Assembly (NCBI RefSeq): GCF_005116735.1
Contig: NZ_SWDB01000010.1
Span: forward strand, 1 to 64,000
DNA: 64,000 nt
Direction of reading: 5' to 3'
Source of the DNA: Thalassotalea mangrovi
GTDB lineage: Bacteria; Pseudomonadota; Gammaproteobacteria; Enterobacterales; Alteromonadaceae
Every line of letters starts with the position of its first letter. Within the stretch, counting starts at the first letter, position 1. The notes beneath the pieces are model-generated. The model saw only the letters and a list, made by a program, of their open reading frames with translations. It searched no databases and was not told where the DNA came from. Positions 8,430 through 18,024 of the stretch are shown piece by piece. Made by a program: the position numbers and the translations under genes.

Positions 8430-9989
8430 TTATTTATCCGGTTGCAATACCCTGCCCGGCCTGACTGTTGAGAACGTTCCGTTTGCCAACACTAACTGCC
8501 CATTTACCAGAACATATTCAAAGCCGCTGGCTAACTGATGCGGTTCACTATAGCTCGCATTTGCCTTTACCTGCTGTGGTTCGAAGATCACCAGATCGGC
8601 AAAATTTCCCTCTTTGATAACGCCTCGCTGTTTGAGCGTTAAAATCTGCGCAGGTAATCCAGTCATTTTATGGATCGCCTGTTCCAACGTGAGCAGCTCA
8701 CGCGAGCGCACGTAATGTTGCAGTACTTTGGCAAAGGTGCCATGGCCGCGAGGATGAAAACCGGTAGGACTGCCATCTGAGGCGATGGCAATGTTGTTAT
8801 CAACAACAAGGCGACTTTGCAAATCATCGTCCATAACAAAATAGGCGGCAGATGCCCCCCGTGGACCAATATCATCGATTAAAACCTGCTCGAATGGTTT
8901 TCCCGCTTCGACTGCAACTTGTGCAAGCGTTTTCCCGGTATAGGGCGGCGTGCCAAACAGGGTTGCCTGAGGACCATTGCGAGCCATGACCTTATTGCGA
9001 ATAAACGTTTCCAGCTCTGCCCTACGGTTGTTAACCGCGATTGCCAGTTGCGCATCCGTTTTAGCCCATTCCGGGAAAACAATACCGATATTGGTATAAC
9101 TTGCCGTGTAAGGGTAAACATCAGCACTGATTTCAATACCATCGTCTCGCGCTGATTGCAGCCACGACAATATCTGTGCGCCCCGTTGCTGCCCTTTGCC
9201 ATACACAGATTTCAGGTGCGAAACATGCACCCGGGCATACTGTCCTTGCTCAGCAAGCTCGCGAATGGATGTCTGCAGGGCACTATCATCCTCATTTCTC
9301 AGATGACTCATGATCAGCTTATCCTCTCTACCGACAATTTTTGCTAATGCCTGGATTTCCTGCGGCTTGGCATAGAGCGCCGGGCTATATTCGAGGCCGG
9401 TAGTCATACCGAATACATAGGGAAGGTTATCTGACAGCAGATTTTCCATTTCTTGTTGTTGTTTTGCGCTAATGACCTCGCCATTTACGCCAGCCAGGCG
9501 GCGCAAGGTGCCATGGCCAATAAACATGGCGATGTTTGGGGTAACCCCGTTTTTGTGAACCTTGGCAATCCATTTGGCCAGGTTGCGACTATCAGGACTG
9601 GAACCATCCTGCCCCAGGGAAATGGTCGTTACCCCCATGGCGGTAAAGTTATTAAAATCGCCATGACGCAATGGCGAGCCATGGGAATGCAAATCAATAA
9701 ACCCGGGACTCAATACTTTGCCCATCGCATCGATATGGCGAGTCGCACTGCGTTTACTCGCGTTGTCCCTATCAATTTCAACGATTCTATCACCAGCTAT
9801 GTAAACATTGCCGCGATAGGCGGGTGTGCCAGTGCCATCAATGATTCGCGCATGATTAATCACCAGATCCGCTGGTTCTTCTGGCGCTGCAGTTGCCAGC
9901 GCGTCACTACTGATCGCTGCTAGGAAAACAACCACAAACAGTGACATTAATTTTACCTGAAACCCTTTTTTAAACGAATTTAAAACCAT
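8430..9989 (-). CDS. Secreted N-acyl-D-amino-acid deacylase-like amidohydrolase
   Basis: A 519-residue metal-dependent amidohydrolase of the D-aminoacylase/dihydroorotase-like class. It has a signal peptide (about residues 1-33). The metal motif is in SPGFIDLHSHGSPLRHGDF, and further His residues lie in IMSHLRNEDD and VHVSHLKSVYG. A C-terminal beta-sandwich ends with FADLVIFEP. Enzymes of this family release D-amino acids from N-acyl precursors, but the substrate here cannot be set from sequence. AGGGAG before the ATG at 9989 supports the start. It stands alone, facing lnt. Confidence 0.8.
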   Translation of the reverse strand: MVLNSFKKGFQVKLMSLFVVVFLAAISSDALATAAPEEPADLVINHARIIDGTGTPAYRGNVYIAGDRIVEIDRDNASKRSATRHIDAMGKVLSPGFIDLHSHGSPLRHGDFNNFTAMGVTTISLGQDGSSPDSRNLAKWIAKVHKNGVTPNIAMFIGHGTLRRLAGVNGEVISAKQQQEMENLLSDNLPYVFGMTTGLEYSPALYAKPQEIQALAKIVGREDKLIMSHLRNEDDSALQTSIRELAEQGQYARVHVSHLKSVYGKGQQRGAQILSWLQSARDDGIEISADVYPYTASYTNIGIVFPEWAKTDAQLAIAVNNRRAELETFIRNKVMARNGPQATLFGTPPYTGKTLAQVAVEAGKPFEQVLIDDIGPRGASAAYFVMDDDLQSRLVVDNNIAIASDGSPTGFHPRGHGTFAKVLQHYVRSRELLTLEQAIHKMTGLPAQILTLKQRGVIKEGNFADLVIFEPQQVKANASYSEPHQLASGFEYVLVNGQLVLANGTFSTVRPGRVLQPDK

Positions 9990-10081
9990 AACTCCCTCTA
10001 ACGTCCACTAACGCCAATGGTTGGTTATTGCGCCGGACTGCTCTTAAATTTTAATTAGCAAAAGGTGTAACACGATTAATA

Positions 10082-10346
10082 ATACCAATCACGTTAAATT
10101 ATTGCTCACTCAGTGAGAATTTAAAGGCGTTTAAACAAGGCTTTGATTGCAGAGAATGGTTACTCCATTGTCAAAATCAGTAACGCAGGATAAACGCCTA
10201 TAAAACTCACCCGTAGGGAGTTTATCAGAGGCCCATTTACTGCCCTATATTTCATTAATATAGAATGACTATATCAATGAAATCTATGTTGTAAATGAAC
10301 CTCTGCCCTAACTCTGAGTTGTGCACAAACTTAATGTGATTGGTAT
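10082..10346. mobile_element. MITE-like element, copy 2 (265 bp)
   Basis: It begins ATACCAATCACGTTAA and ends TTAATGTGATTGGTAT; the termini are inverted repeats with one mismatch. The sequence is nearly identical to 1382-1646, with only a handful of substitutions and no length change. No transposase gene accompanies it. The remainder of the 9990-10530 gap is AT-rich with T-runs near 10442-10480 and no gene. Confidence 0.75.
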
Positions 10347-10530
10347 ATGTGAACACCAGCACCAAGCGATAACAGTGCGCGCGAGCCCGGGCTACTGCAC
10401 TCATCCAACACAACCGGACTCTCGGGCATAATCGGCATTTTCATTTTTTTAAGTTTTTTCAATTTTTTTACAACCTTTTTTCCACTTGCCTCATCTTAAT
10501 AGCAATAACTGGAAGTTGTTCGGGGGAATA

Positions 10531-11808
10531 ATGAAAATTGCAGATACCAGCAATCAGGATGTGGTAATCAAAAAAAAGTCGAAATTTAATCAATGGGCGG
10601 TCATCGCTGGCATCTGTCTAATCACACTCTCTCTCGCGGCCTGGCAAATCGTTCCCGCTGCCAGTAACTGGAGCCAGGCAGATATTTCCATTCCCCAGAA
10701 ACGGGTCCGCATCGGTGAGATCACCGTCGGCGATTTTACCCGAGATGTGTCCGTACAAGGCCGGGTAGTTGCCGCGGTGAGTCCGACGATTTACGCGCCC
10801 GCCGAAGGAACCATTACTTTCAGTGTTGATGCTGGAACCAAAGTCAGTAAACAACAACTGCTTGCCAGTATCGATAGTCCCGAACTCACCGCTCGCTTTG
10901 AACAGGAAGCTGCCGGCCTGCTGGACCTGCAAACCGGCCTTGAGCGCCAGCGCATTCTTGCTAAGAAACAATTTCTGATTGATAAAAAAGCCGTGGATCT
11001 GGCTAAAGTTGCGTTAACGACAGCGGAACGGGAAAAGCGCCGGGCGGATCTTGGTTACGAGAAAAGTGCTATCAGCCAGATTGACTTTGAAAAAGCGCAG
11101 GATGATCTCGCCAATGCAAAATTACAGTATGAACATGCGGTAGATGATGCCAGGCTGGCCAAGGAAAGTGCCGAATTTGAAATTAAATCGTTAGAATTAC
11201 AGATTAAACGCCAGACCAGCCTGGTTAACGAACTTCAACGTCAGGTTGATGCCCTGCAGGTACGGTCTCCGGTTAACGGCATTGTTGGTAACCTGAATGT
11301 CGAAAACAAAACCTACCTGGCAAAAAATCAGCCCATTCTGATGGTCGTCGACCTCACCCAATTTGAAGTGGAAGTAGCCATTCCCGAATCCTACGCCGAT
11401 GATTTGGCCATAGGCATGGACGTCGATATCAAGTTTAACCGTAACCAGTATGCGGCCCAGCTGATCACCATTTCTCCGGAAATTATTGAGAACCAGGTAA
11501 CCGGTCGGGTGCGCTTTAAAGAAAAAAGTCCTGCGGGCCTGCGGCAGAACCAACGTCTCAATTCCCGGATTCTGCTTGAACAACGCACTCAGGTCCTGCA
11601 AGTTCCACGCGGCCAGTTCCTGGACAGTTCCAATGGTAAATTTGCCTATGTACTCAATGGTGATATTGCCGAAAAGAAAGCCATATTAACCGGCGCACGC
11701 AGCCTCGGTTCGGTAGAAATTCTCGATGGCTTGCAAGCCGGTGACCGCATCATTATTTCCGGTACCGACCGATTTAAAAACGCCAACAAAGTGTTACTTA
11801 CCCAGTAG
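10531..11808 (+). CDS. HlyD-family periplasmic adaptor of an ABC efflux system
   Basis: A 425-residue membrane fusion protein (MacA/RND-adaptor type). The first ~25 residues are cytosolic and Lys-rich, followed by one transmembrane segment (WAVIAGICLITLSLAAW). Then come a biotinyl-lipoyl-like half motif (APAEGTITFSVDAGTKVSKQ), a long alpha-hairpin coiled coil (about residues 125-245), the second lipoyl half (VRSPVNGIVGNL) and beta-barrel domains. The start at 10531 has GGGGGAATA directly upstream; a TTG at 10486 would only add an unlikely leader. It is the first gene of an operon with an ATPase and two permeases. Confidence 0.88.
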   Translation: MKIADTSNQDVVIKKKSKFNQWAVIAGICLITLSLAAWQIVPAASNWSQADISIPQKRVRIGEITVGDFTRDVSVQGRVVAAVSPTIYAPAEGTITFSVDAGTKVSKQQLLASIDSPELTARFEQEAAGLLDLQTGLERQRILAKKQFLIDKKAVDLAKVALTTAEREKRRADLGYEKSAISQIDFEKAQDDLANAKLQYEHAVDDARLAKESAEFEIKSLELQIKRQTSLVNELQRQVDALQVRSPVNGIVGNLNVENKTYLAKNQPILMVVDLTQFEVEVAIPESYADDLAIGMDVDIKFNRNQYAAQLITISPEIIENQVTGRVRFKEKSPAGLRQNQRLNSRILLEQRTQVLQVPRGQFLDSSNGKFAYVLNGDIAEKKAILTGARSLGSVEILDGLQAGDRIIISGTDRFKNANKVLLTQ

Positions 11809-11858
11809 CGCCGATGACACTAACCCTAATAGTTAAACATTACTGAAAGGAACCTTCT

Positions 11859-12572
11859 ATGTTATCCATGACCAATATCTCCAAGGTGTTCCAGACCGAT
11901 GAGATTCAAACCCATGCATTGCGGGACTTTAGCTTACAAGTCAATGAAGGTGACTTTGTCAGCGTTACTGGCCCGTCGGGTTCAGGAAAAACCACCTTCT
12001 TAAATATTGCCGGGTTGTTAGAAACTTTTACCAGTGGCAGTTTTTTGCTGGATGACATCAACGTTAGCGGATTAAACGACAAGCAACGGTCAAGGTTTCG
12101 CAATGAAAAGATTGGCTTTATTTTCCAGAGTTTCAATCTAATACCGGACCTTAACCTGTTTGACAACGTCGATGTGCCGTTGCGATACCTGGGCTTAAAA
12201 GGAAAAGAGCGTAAAGAACGCATTGAACATCATTTAGATATGGTTGGCCTGGCATCGCGAATGAAGCACCTGCCTAGCCAACTCTCCGGTGGTCAGCAAC
12301 AACGGGTAGCGATTGCCCGGGCCCTGGCGACCCATCCTCGTTTTCTCCTGGCGGACGAACCGACCGGTAACCTCGACACCCATATGGCGCAATCCGTCAT
12401 GTCATTGTTAGAAGATATCAATACCAAGGGCACCACCATCATTATGGTAACCCATGATAATGAACTGGCGAAACGGGCCAGTCGCAAAATCCAAATCAAG
12501 GACGGCCGGGTCAGTGAACTGGATAAAGTCATTGATCATGATATCGATGTCAGCCCACAAGCCATTGCTTAA
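11859..12572 (+). CDS. ABC transporter ATP-binding protein (MacB/LolD type)
   Basis: A 237-residue ATPase with Walker A GPSGSGKTT (residues 39-47), a Q-loop in IFQSFNLIPDL, the signature LSGGQQQRVAIARAL, Walker B LLADEPTGNLD and an H-loop in MVTHD. It belongs to the MacB/LolD subgroup, which energises mechanotransmission-type exporters instead of classical pore transport. GAAAGGAACC precedes the ATG. It would pair with the two permeases that follow and the adaptor that precedes. Confidence 0.92.
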   Translation: MLSMTNISKVFQTDEIQTHALRDFSLQVNEGDFVSVTGPSGSGKTTFLNIAGLLETFTSGSFLLDDINVSGLNDKQRSRFRNEKIGFIFQSFNLIPDLNLFDNVDVPLRYLGLKGKERKERIEHHLDMVGLASRMKHLPSQLSGGQQQRVAIARALATHPRFLLADEPTGNLDTHMAQSVMSLLEDINTKGTTIIMVTHDNELAKRASRKIQIKDGRVSELDKVIDHDIDVSPQAIA

Positions 12573-12591
12573 GCGATAAAGGATAAGTCGT

Positions 12592-13902
12592 ATGTTTTTC
12601 TATTATTTAAGAATGGCAAAAATCAGTATGGTCAAGCACTGGGGGCTGAGCCTGTTGATGATCCTTGCCATCGGCCTTGGCATCGGTGCCGCCATGACGA
12701 CGATTACCGTCAACTACATGATGTCAGCCAATCCCATTCCCCACAAAAGCAATCAGCTGTTTAATGTGCAACTAGACAGCTGGGATGTCAATGAGCCGTA
12801 TTTTGATGATGGTCGTCCACCAGCGCAGCTGACCTATCGGGACGCGATGGCGTTAATGGATGCCCGAAAAGCGATGCGCCAAACCGTGCAGTCCCAGGCC
12901 AATGCGGTGATTGAACCTGAGGGTGATGACAGCATCCCATTTCAGGTCAGTGCCCGCGCCAATAGCGCCGACTTTTTTACCATGTTTGACGTACCATTTA
13001 TTTACGGTGGCCCATGGACTCGCCAGGCGGATGAAAGCAAAGAGCAGGTGGTCGTGATCAACAGTGAAATCAACCAACGGGTATTTGGCGGTGAAAATTC
13101 CGTCGGCCAAACCCTTAAAATCGCCGGTTTTTATTACAAAGTCGTCGGTGTTATTGATTACTGGAATCCATTACCACGCTTTTACGATATCAGCACCGGC
13201 GCATTTAACGAAACGGAAGAAATTTTCGTTCCATTTAGCATGATTGCCGAAGAAAAGATTAACCGAAGTGGCAATACCAATTGCTGGAAACCGAGCGGTG
13301 ATGGCTTTGAGGCGTTTCTCAATTCTGAATGTGTATGGACCCAGTTTTGGGTCGAATTGCCCGACAACCAGGCCTGGCAGGAATATAACGATTTTCTTAC
13401 TGCGTACGTGCAACAACAAAAAGCCATTGGCCGGTTTGAACGACCTCTGAACAATCGCCTGCTAAACGTGATGCAATGGCTTGAATCGATGGAAGTGGTC
13501 GAGGACGACGCGGTTATGATGATGGCGATGTCATTGATGTTTTTGCTCGTCTGCTTGCTCAATACGGTTGGCTTATTGCTGGCTAAATTTCTCGGAAAAT
13601 CCGGGGAAATCGGCATTCGCCAGGCGCTTGGTGCCAGCCGCCGCGACCTATTCTATCAATACCTGGTTGAATCCGGATGTATCGGCGTAGCCGGTGGGCT
13701 GCTCGGTTTACTGTTTGCGTACCTTGGCCTACAGGGCATTGACAGCTTGTACGGAGAAATGACCCGGGGCTTAACCGAACTGGATGCCACCCTGGTGCTA
13801 TCCGCGATTGCTCTTGCCATCCTTTCGAGTCTCGCCGCGGGCTTGTACCCGACCTGGCAGGCATCGAAAGTGCAGCCGTCACAACAATTAAAATCTCAGT
13901 AA
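12592..13902 (+). CDS. FtsX/MacB-type ABC permease 1
   Basis: A 436-residue permease. One N-terminal membrane segment (LSLLMILAIGLGIGAAM) is followed by a large periplasmic MacB_PCD domain (about residues 45-290) and three C-terminal membrane segments. The coupling motif GEIGIRQALGASRRDLFYQY lies between them. It begins 19 nt after the ATPase gene with AAAGGATAAG as ribosome binding site. With the next gene it forms a heterodimeric permease. The substrate is unknown; peptide, antibiotic or envelope-lipid export are the family's known roles. Confidence 0.88.
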   Translation: MFFYYLRMAKISMVKHWGLSLLMILAIGLGIGAAMTTITVNYMMSANPIPHKSNQLFNVQLDSWDVNEPYFDDGRPPAQLTYRDAMALMDARKAMRQTVQSQANAVIEPEGDDSIPFQVSARANSADFFTMFDVPFIYGGPWTRQADESKEQVVVINSEINQRVFGGENSVGQTLKIAGFYYKVVGVIDYWNPLPRFYDISTGAFNETEEIFVPFSMIAEEKINRSGNTNCWKPSGDGFEAFLNSECVWTQFWVELPDNQAWQEYNDFLTAYVQQQKAIGRFERPLNNRLLNVMQWLESMEVVEDDAVMMMAMSLMFLLVCLLNTVGLLLAKFLGKSGEIGIRQALGASRRDLFYQYLVESGCIGVAGGLLGLLFAYLGLQGIDSLYGEMTRGLTELDATLVLSAIALAILSSLAAGLYPTWQASKVQPSQQLKSQ

Positions 13903-13913
13903 GGAGCCTGATA

Positions 13914-15128
13914 ATGAACGAAATAGCTTTGATTTTTCGAGCCTTACTGCGCAACAAGGTTGGTGCAATTCTAATAAGCCTGCAGATTGCCCTTACCTTA
14001 ACCATTATGGTGAATGCCGTATTCATGATGCAGGAACGACATGCGCAAATGCAGCGCCCCAGCGGTCTTGATGAAGCTAACCTGTTTTATTTAAGTAACA
14101 CTATCTTCGCTACCGATTATAACCAGGAAGTAGCGCTGCGCGATGATCTGGAATTGCTGCGCAACACCCCAGGCGTTGTCGATGCCATTCAGATTAATGC
14201 GATCCCATTAAGCGGTGGCGGCTGGTCAATGGGCCTGCAAACTGAACCCGGTGAAAACCAATCTTCGGCGGGTGTCGCCGTTTATATGGTTGATGATCAT
14301 GCGATACATACCTTAGGCCTGGAGTTATTGAGCGGTGAAAATTTTGCCGAGACCGATATTCAATGGCGGGAATCCGGGACCACCCGCTGGCCGGCTAAAA
14401 CCATCGTTACCCAGGCAATGGCAAAAGAACTGTATCCTGATGACTGGCAATCGGCGCTGGGCAAAACCGTGTATATTTCACAGACCCAGCCGATTCAGAT
14501 TATCGGCATCGTCAGAGCGCTGCAGGCACCATGGAATGGTTGGAATGGTGTGGAGCGCTCGATGCTAGTGCCATACCAAATGGAAACCAGCAATAGCCGT
14601 TATATGATTCGTACCGAACCCGGGCGCCGTGATGAACTTATGCCAATCATTGAAAAAGCCTTGGCACAAAGCAATAAAGGTCGAATCATCCGCGGCCTGC
14701 GGACCATGGAAGAAACCCGTGAGCGCAGTTATCGTGGCCACAATGCGGTAAATAAGATCCTGACCACTGTGGTCTTTACCTTAACGCTTATCACCGGGTT
14801 TGGGATTGTCGGCCTGGCCATGTTCAGTATCAACCGGCGCACCAAACAAATCGGTACCCGTCGTGCCCTGGGAGCATCGCGTTCACAGATCATGGGGTAT
14901 TTTCTGATAGAAAACCTGATGATAACGACCTTAGGCGTAGTCATTGGCAGCGCCGGCGCCATTGGCCTGAATATCTGGTTAGTCAATACCTTTACCCTGT
15001 CACCCATTAATCCGGTGCTGGTGGTGATTGGCATTGCCTGTATCTATCTGGTTGGTTTACTCGCTGTCCTTTACCCGGCTCGAAAAGCCGCAAATATCTC
15101 TCCGGCGATCGCCACCCGAACCGCCTGA
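13914..15128 (+). CDS. FtsX/MacB-type ABC permease 2
   Basis: A 404-residue partner permease with the same plan: N-terminal membrane segment (GAILISLQIALTLTIMVNAV), periplasmic domain, then three C-terminal membrane segments. The conserved KQIGTRRALGASRSQIMGYF motif precedes the second segment. TAAGGAGCC lies just upstream of the ATG and the gap to permease 1 is 11 nt, so the two are translated as a unit. A terminator-like repeat hairpin follows at 15137-15173. Confidence 0.88.
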   Translation: MNEIALIFRALLRNKVGAILISLQIALTLTIMVNAVFMMQERHAQMQRPSGLDEANLFYLSNTIFATDYNQEVALRDDLELLRNTPGVVDAIQINAIPLSGGGWSMGLQTEPGENQSSAGVAVYMVDDHAIHTLGLELLSGENFAETDIQWRESGTTRWPAKTIVTQAMAKELYPDDWQSALGKTVYISQTQPIQIIGIVRALQAPWNGWNGVERSMLVPYQMETSNSRYMIRTEPGRRDELMPIIEKALAQSNKGRIIRGLRTMEETRERSYRGHNAVNKILTTVVFTLTLITGFGIVGLAMFSINRRTKQIGTRRALGASRSQIMGYFLIENLMITTLGVVIGSAGAIGLNIWLVNTFTLSPINPVLVVIGIACIYLVGLLAVLYPARKAANISPAIATRTA

Positions 15129-15136
15129 TACCCTTA

Positions 15137-15173
15137 GGGGTCAGAGTCGTTGCTTTTCAACAACTCTGGCCCC
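15137..15173. terminator. Repeated GGGGTCAGAGT hairpin, copy 3
   Basis: GGGGTCAGAGTCGTTG pairs with CAACAACTCTGGCCCC, followed by GTGATAATTTTG. It marks the end of the efflux operon. One arm has diverged (GTCGTTG; GGCCCC), yet outer pairing is kept. Confidence 0.6.
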
Positions 15174-15258
15174 GTGATAATTTTGCCCCAACAGCCCCCT
15201 AGCCCAGCGCAATTTTCATTGCTAAGATAACATCACGTTAACAAAGATAATAATTATT

Positions 15259-16917
15259 ATGACTTTCTCATTTCGACCAGCACTGATTGTTGCAACCGTT
15301 GCCAGCATGTTCTCCGTTCCTGCCCTGGCGGACACCACTATCATCAATAACGTGAAGGGTTATACCTTTACCGATGGTGAGCTAATGACCTTCAAAGCGT
15401 TGCAGTTTACCGACGATAAAATTGATCGCATTTATAAGCTAACCGAAAACATTGAAGCCGCTGACGATACTAAAATTATCGACGGTAAAGGTCAGGTAAT
15501 GTTACCTGGCCTGATTGATGCCCACGGCCATGTACTCAATTATGGCCTGAGCCTGATGCGAGTAGATTTAATGGGATCAGAGTCAGAACAGGACAGCGTG
15601 CAACGGGTGATCAAATTTGCCAAGAAAAATCCCAATACGGCCTGGATTCAAGGTCGTGGCTGGAATCAGGTGCAATGGCCAAGCAATGAATTTCCGACGG
15701 CGGCCAGCCTCGACCAAGCCTTTCCTGATACCCCCGTAGTGCTCTCCCGGGTAGATGGCCATGCACTTTGGGTAAACAGCAAAGCAATGGAACTTGCCGG
15801 CATCAAGGCTTCAACCAAAGAAGTGGATGGCGGACAGATTATTCGCGACAACAACAATCAACCAACTGGTGTCTTTGTCGATAATGCCATGGCGTTAATC
15901 TTTGATCATATTCCAGCGTTGACCCTGGATGAAATGGAACGCGCTTTAGACAAAAGCATGCGCTCGCTGGCGTCACTGGGCTTAACCTCTGTCCATGATG
16001 CCGGCATTTCCAGTCAAAATATTGAAGCCTATCAAAACCTCGCTAAAAAACAGGCAATGCCAATTCGTATCAACGCCATGGTCGATGTCATGGATCCAAA
16101 CTGGCAGCAGACCCTGGCGAGCGGGGTGCTGTTAAACGATGATAAAATGTTGCAAATCAATAGTGTTAAGATTTCTGCAGATGGCGCACTCGGTAGTCGC
16201 GGTGCTGCGCTAATCGAGGGCTATTCGGATATGCCGCACCATAGAGGCTTGTTATTACACGATGATAAGGTCCTGGGACAAATCATTAACCATGCCATGC
16301 AAGCCGGGTTTCAGGTAAATACCCACGCCATTGGCGATAATGCCAATAAAATCGTCCTGGATCATTACCAGGCGGCGATAAAACAAACCAATAGCGTTGC
16401 ATTGCGTCACCGGGTAGAACACGCCCAGGTGTTACAAATAAGTGATATTGATCGCTTCGCCGAGCTCAAGGTGATCGCCTCGATGCAGGCAACTCATGCG
16501 ACATCCGATAAAAATATGGCCGAAGACCGCTTAGGTTCAGAGCGAATCAAAGGCGCATATGCCTGGAAATCGCTGTTGGACAAAGGTGTAGTCATCGCCG
16601 CAGGCTCCGACTTTCCAGTAGAGTCACCCAATCCGTTTTTTGGTTTACATGCTTCCCTGACTCGCCAGGATCAGAAAAATCTACCGAAAGGTGGTTGGTA
16701 TCCGGAGCAGTCAATGACCATGTCCCAGGCATTTAAAAGCTTTACGCTTGACGCTGCCTATGCCGGGCACCAGGAAACCTATCTGGGCTCGTTAGAACCT
16801 GAAAAACAGGCAGATTTTATTCTCGTCGATCAGGATATTTTTGCGATTGCAAAGAAAAACATCTGGAAAACTAAAGTGAACCAGACCTGGGTGGCAGGTA
16901 AAAAAGTCGAATTTTAA
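15259..16917 (+). CDS. Secreted YtcJ-like metal-dependent amidohydrolase
   Basis: A 552-residue amidohydrolase of the YtcJ/NfdA class. It has a signal peptide ending near residue 25 (VPALAD), the metal motif LPGLIDAHGHVLNYG (residues about 85-98), later His residues in NTHAIGDNAN and RVEHAQV, and Asp in AAGSDFPVE. The YtcJ class hydrolyses exocyclic amide or formamide groups; the natural substrate is unknown for most members. The ribosome binding site is poor. It is not obviously in an operon, since the next gene (tpx) follows after 68 nt with its own binding site. Confidence 0.8.
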   Translation: MTFSFRPALIVATVASMFSVPALADTTIINNVKGYTFTDGELMTFKALQFTDDKIDRIYKLTENIEAADDTKIIDGKGQVMLPGLIDAHGHVLNYGLSLMRVDLMGSESEQDSVQRVIKFAKKNPNTAWIQGRGWNQVQWPSNEFPTAASLDQAFPDTPVVLSRVDGHALWVNSKAMELAGIKASTKEVDGGQIIRDNNNQPTGVFVDNAMALIFDHIPALTLDEMERALDKSMRSLASLGLTSVHDAGISSQNIEAYQNLAKKQAMPIRINAMVDVMDPNWQQTLASGVLLNDDKMLQINSVKISADGALGSRGAALIEGYSDMPHHRGLLLHDDKVLGQIINHAMQAGFQVNTHAIGDNANKIVLDHYQAAIKQTNSVALRHRVEHAQVLQISDIDRFAELKVIASMQATHATSDKNMAEDRLGSERIKGAYAWKSLLDKGVVIAAGSDFPVESPNPFFGLHASLTRQDQKNLPKGGWYPEQSMTMSQAFKSFTLDAAYAGHQETYLGSLEPEKQADFILVDQDIFAIAKKNIWKTKVNQTWVAGKKVEF

Positions 16918-16985
16918 CTTCTAGCGATACCTGAAAAACGTTAACATGGATAAAACAAAGGTCAAATAAGGAATTGCCCCGATAT

Positions 16986-17558
16986 ATGAAATACGTATTT
17001 TTAGCCTTAGGCTTAGTAGCCTCGTTCGCGGTTAATGCTAACTCTGACTTCTCAACCGATACTGGCCAGGTGGTTACCGCCGGCGGAAAGCCCATTACGC
17101 TACTCGGTGAACCGGTTAATGTGGGTGACGATGCGCCACAATTTACTGTCGTCAACGAACGATTCGAGAAAGTCTCTTTAAGCGACTTTGCCGAAAAGAC
17201 GGTGATGATTTCTGTCGTACCGAGCCTGGATACCGGGGTTTGTTCCACCCAGACCAAACGTTTTAATAATGAAGTCAGCAGCCTGCCAAGTGATGTTGTG
17301 CTGTTAACCATCTCTAACGATTTACCGTTCGCACAAAAACGGTTTTGCAGCACTGAAAAGGTTGACAAGATCAAGGTGCTGTCGGACTCAGTCTGGCGTG
17401 ATTTTGGAAACAAATATGGTCTGTTAATCAAAGACATGGGACTGCTTACCCGCGCTATCATTATCATCGATAAAGATGGCAAAGTAGTCTACAAAGAACT
17501 GGTTAAAGATATTTCCAACGAGCCAGACTACGATACTGCGTTGATGATGGTTAGGTAA
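16986..17558 (+). CDS. tpx: Periplasmic thiol peroxidase (Tpx)
   Basis: A 190-residue atypical 2-Cys peroxiredoxin. The catalytic block VPSLDTGVCSTQT holds T83 and the peroxidatic C86; the resolving cysteine is C121 in FAQKRFC. C-terminal EPDYDTAL is typical of Tpx. A short signal peptide (MKYVFLALGLVASFAVNA) is present, which fits a periplasmic enzyme reducing peroxides with a thioredoxin-like partner. I choose the ATG at 16986 with AAGGAA 12 nt upstream; the in-frame TTG at 16974 touches the binding site and is unlikely. Confidence 0.9.
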   Translation: MKYVFLALGLVASFAVNANSDFSTDTGQVVTAGGKPITLLGEPVNVGDDAPQFTVVNERFEKVSLSDFAEKTVMISVVPSLDTGVCSTQTKRFNNEVSSLPSDVVLLTISNDLPFAQKRFCSTEKVDKIKVLSDSVWRDFGNKYGLLIKDMGLLTRAIIIIDKDGKVVYKELVKDISNEPDYDTALMMVR

Positions 17559-17580
17559 TATGTTGTCTGGCAACATATTA
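17556..17580 (+). terminator. Hairpin overlapping the tpx stop codon
   Basis: TAATATGTTG (17556-17565) pairs perfectly with CAACATATTA (17571-17580) around TCTGG. The left arm includes the tpx stop codon. It may terminate tpx, although no T-run follows, and it also reads as the first unit of the hairpin array that starts at once. Confidence 0.5.
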
Positions 17581-18018
17581 CCTTAAGCACGCGAAACATA
17601 GTTTCGCTCCGAGTACGGGCAAACAACGCCCTCCGAGCACGTAAAATTGAAAATTTCACTCCGGGTACGTAACTCAACGAGTTACTCCGAGTGAAAGTGC
17701 TCTTTACCCGAAACAATCTCCAATTTTAAGCACGCGAAACATAGTTTCGCTCCGAGCACGTGAAATTAATCAAGTACGCGAAACATAGTTTCGCTCCGAG
17801 CACGTGAAATTAATCAAGTACGCGAAACATAGTTTCGCTTCGAGCACGGACGAAAAGCGTCCTCCGAGCACGTGAAATTGAAAATTTCACTCCGGGTACG
17901 TAACTCAATGAGTTACTTCGAGTAAAAGCACTCGTTACCCGGAGTCGCGTATTTTGCCACGTACTCGAAACAATCGTCGATTGTGTACCCGGAGCGGCGT
18001 TTTTTTTTCCGCGTACCC
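17581..18018. repeat. Variable-stem hairpin array A
   Basis: Short perfect stem-loops are separated by a near-constant linker, CTCCGAGCACG / CTCCGAGTACG / CTCCGGGTACG. Visible stems include GCGAAAC-ata-GTTTCGC (four times), GGGC-aaacaac-GCCC, GTAACTC-aac-GAGTTAC, GTGAAATT-gaa-AATTTCAC, GGACG-aaaag-CGTCC and ACAATC-gtc-GATTGT. The stem sequence changes from unit to unit but both arms change together. There is no coding capacity. The array fills the gap between tpx and the DUF924 gene. Confidence 0.85.
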
Positions 18019-18024
18019 TTCACT

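Noticed and set aside
9453..9923. 156-residue plus-strand open frame
   Set aside because: It lies antisense within the well-supported amidohydrolase gene and shows no ribosome binding site or family resemblance.
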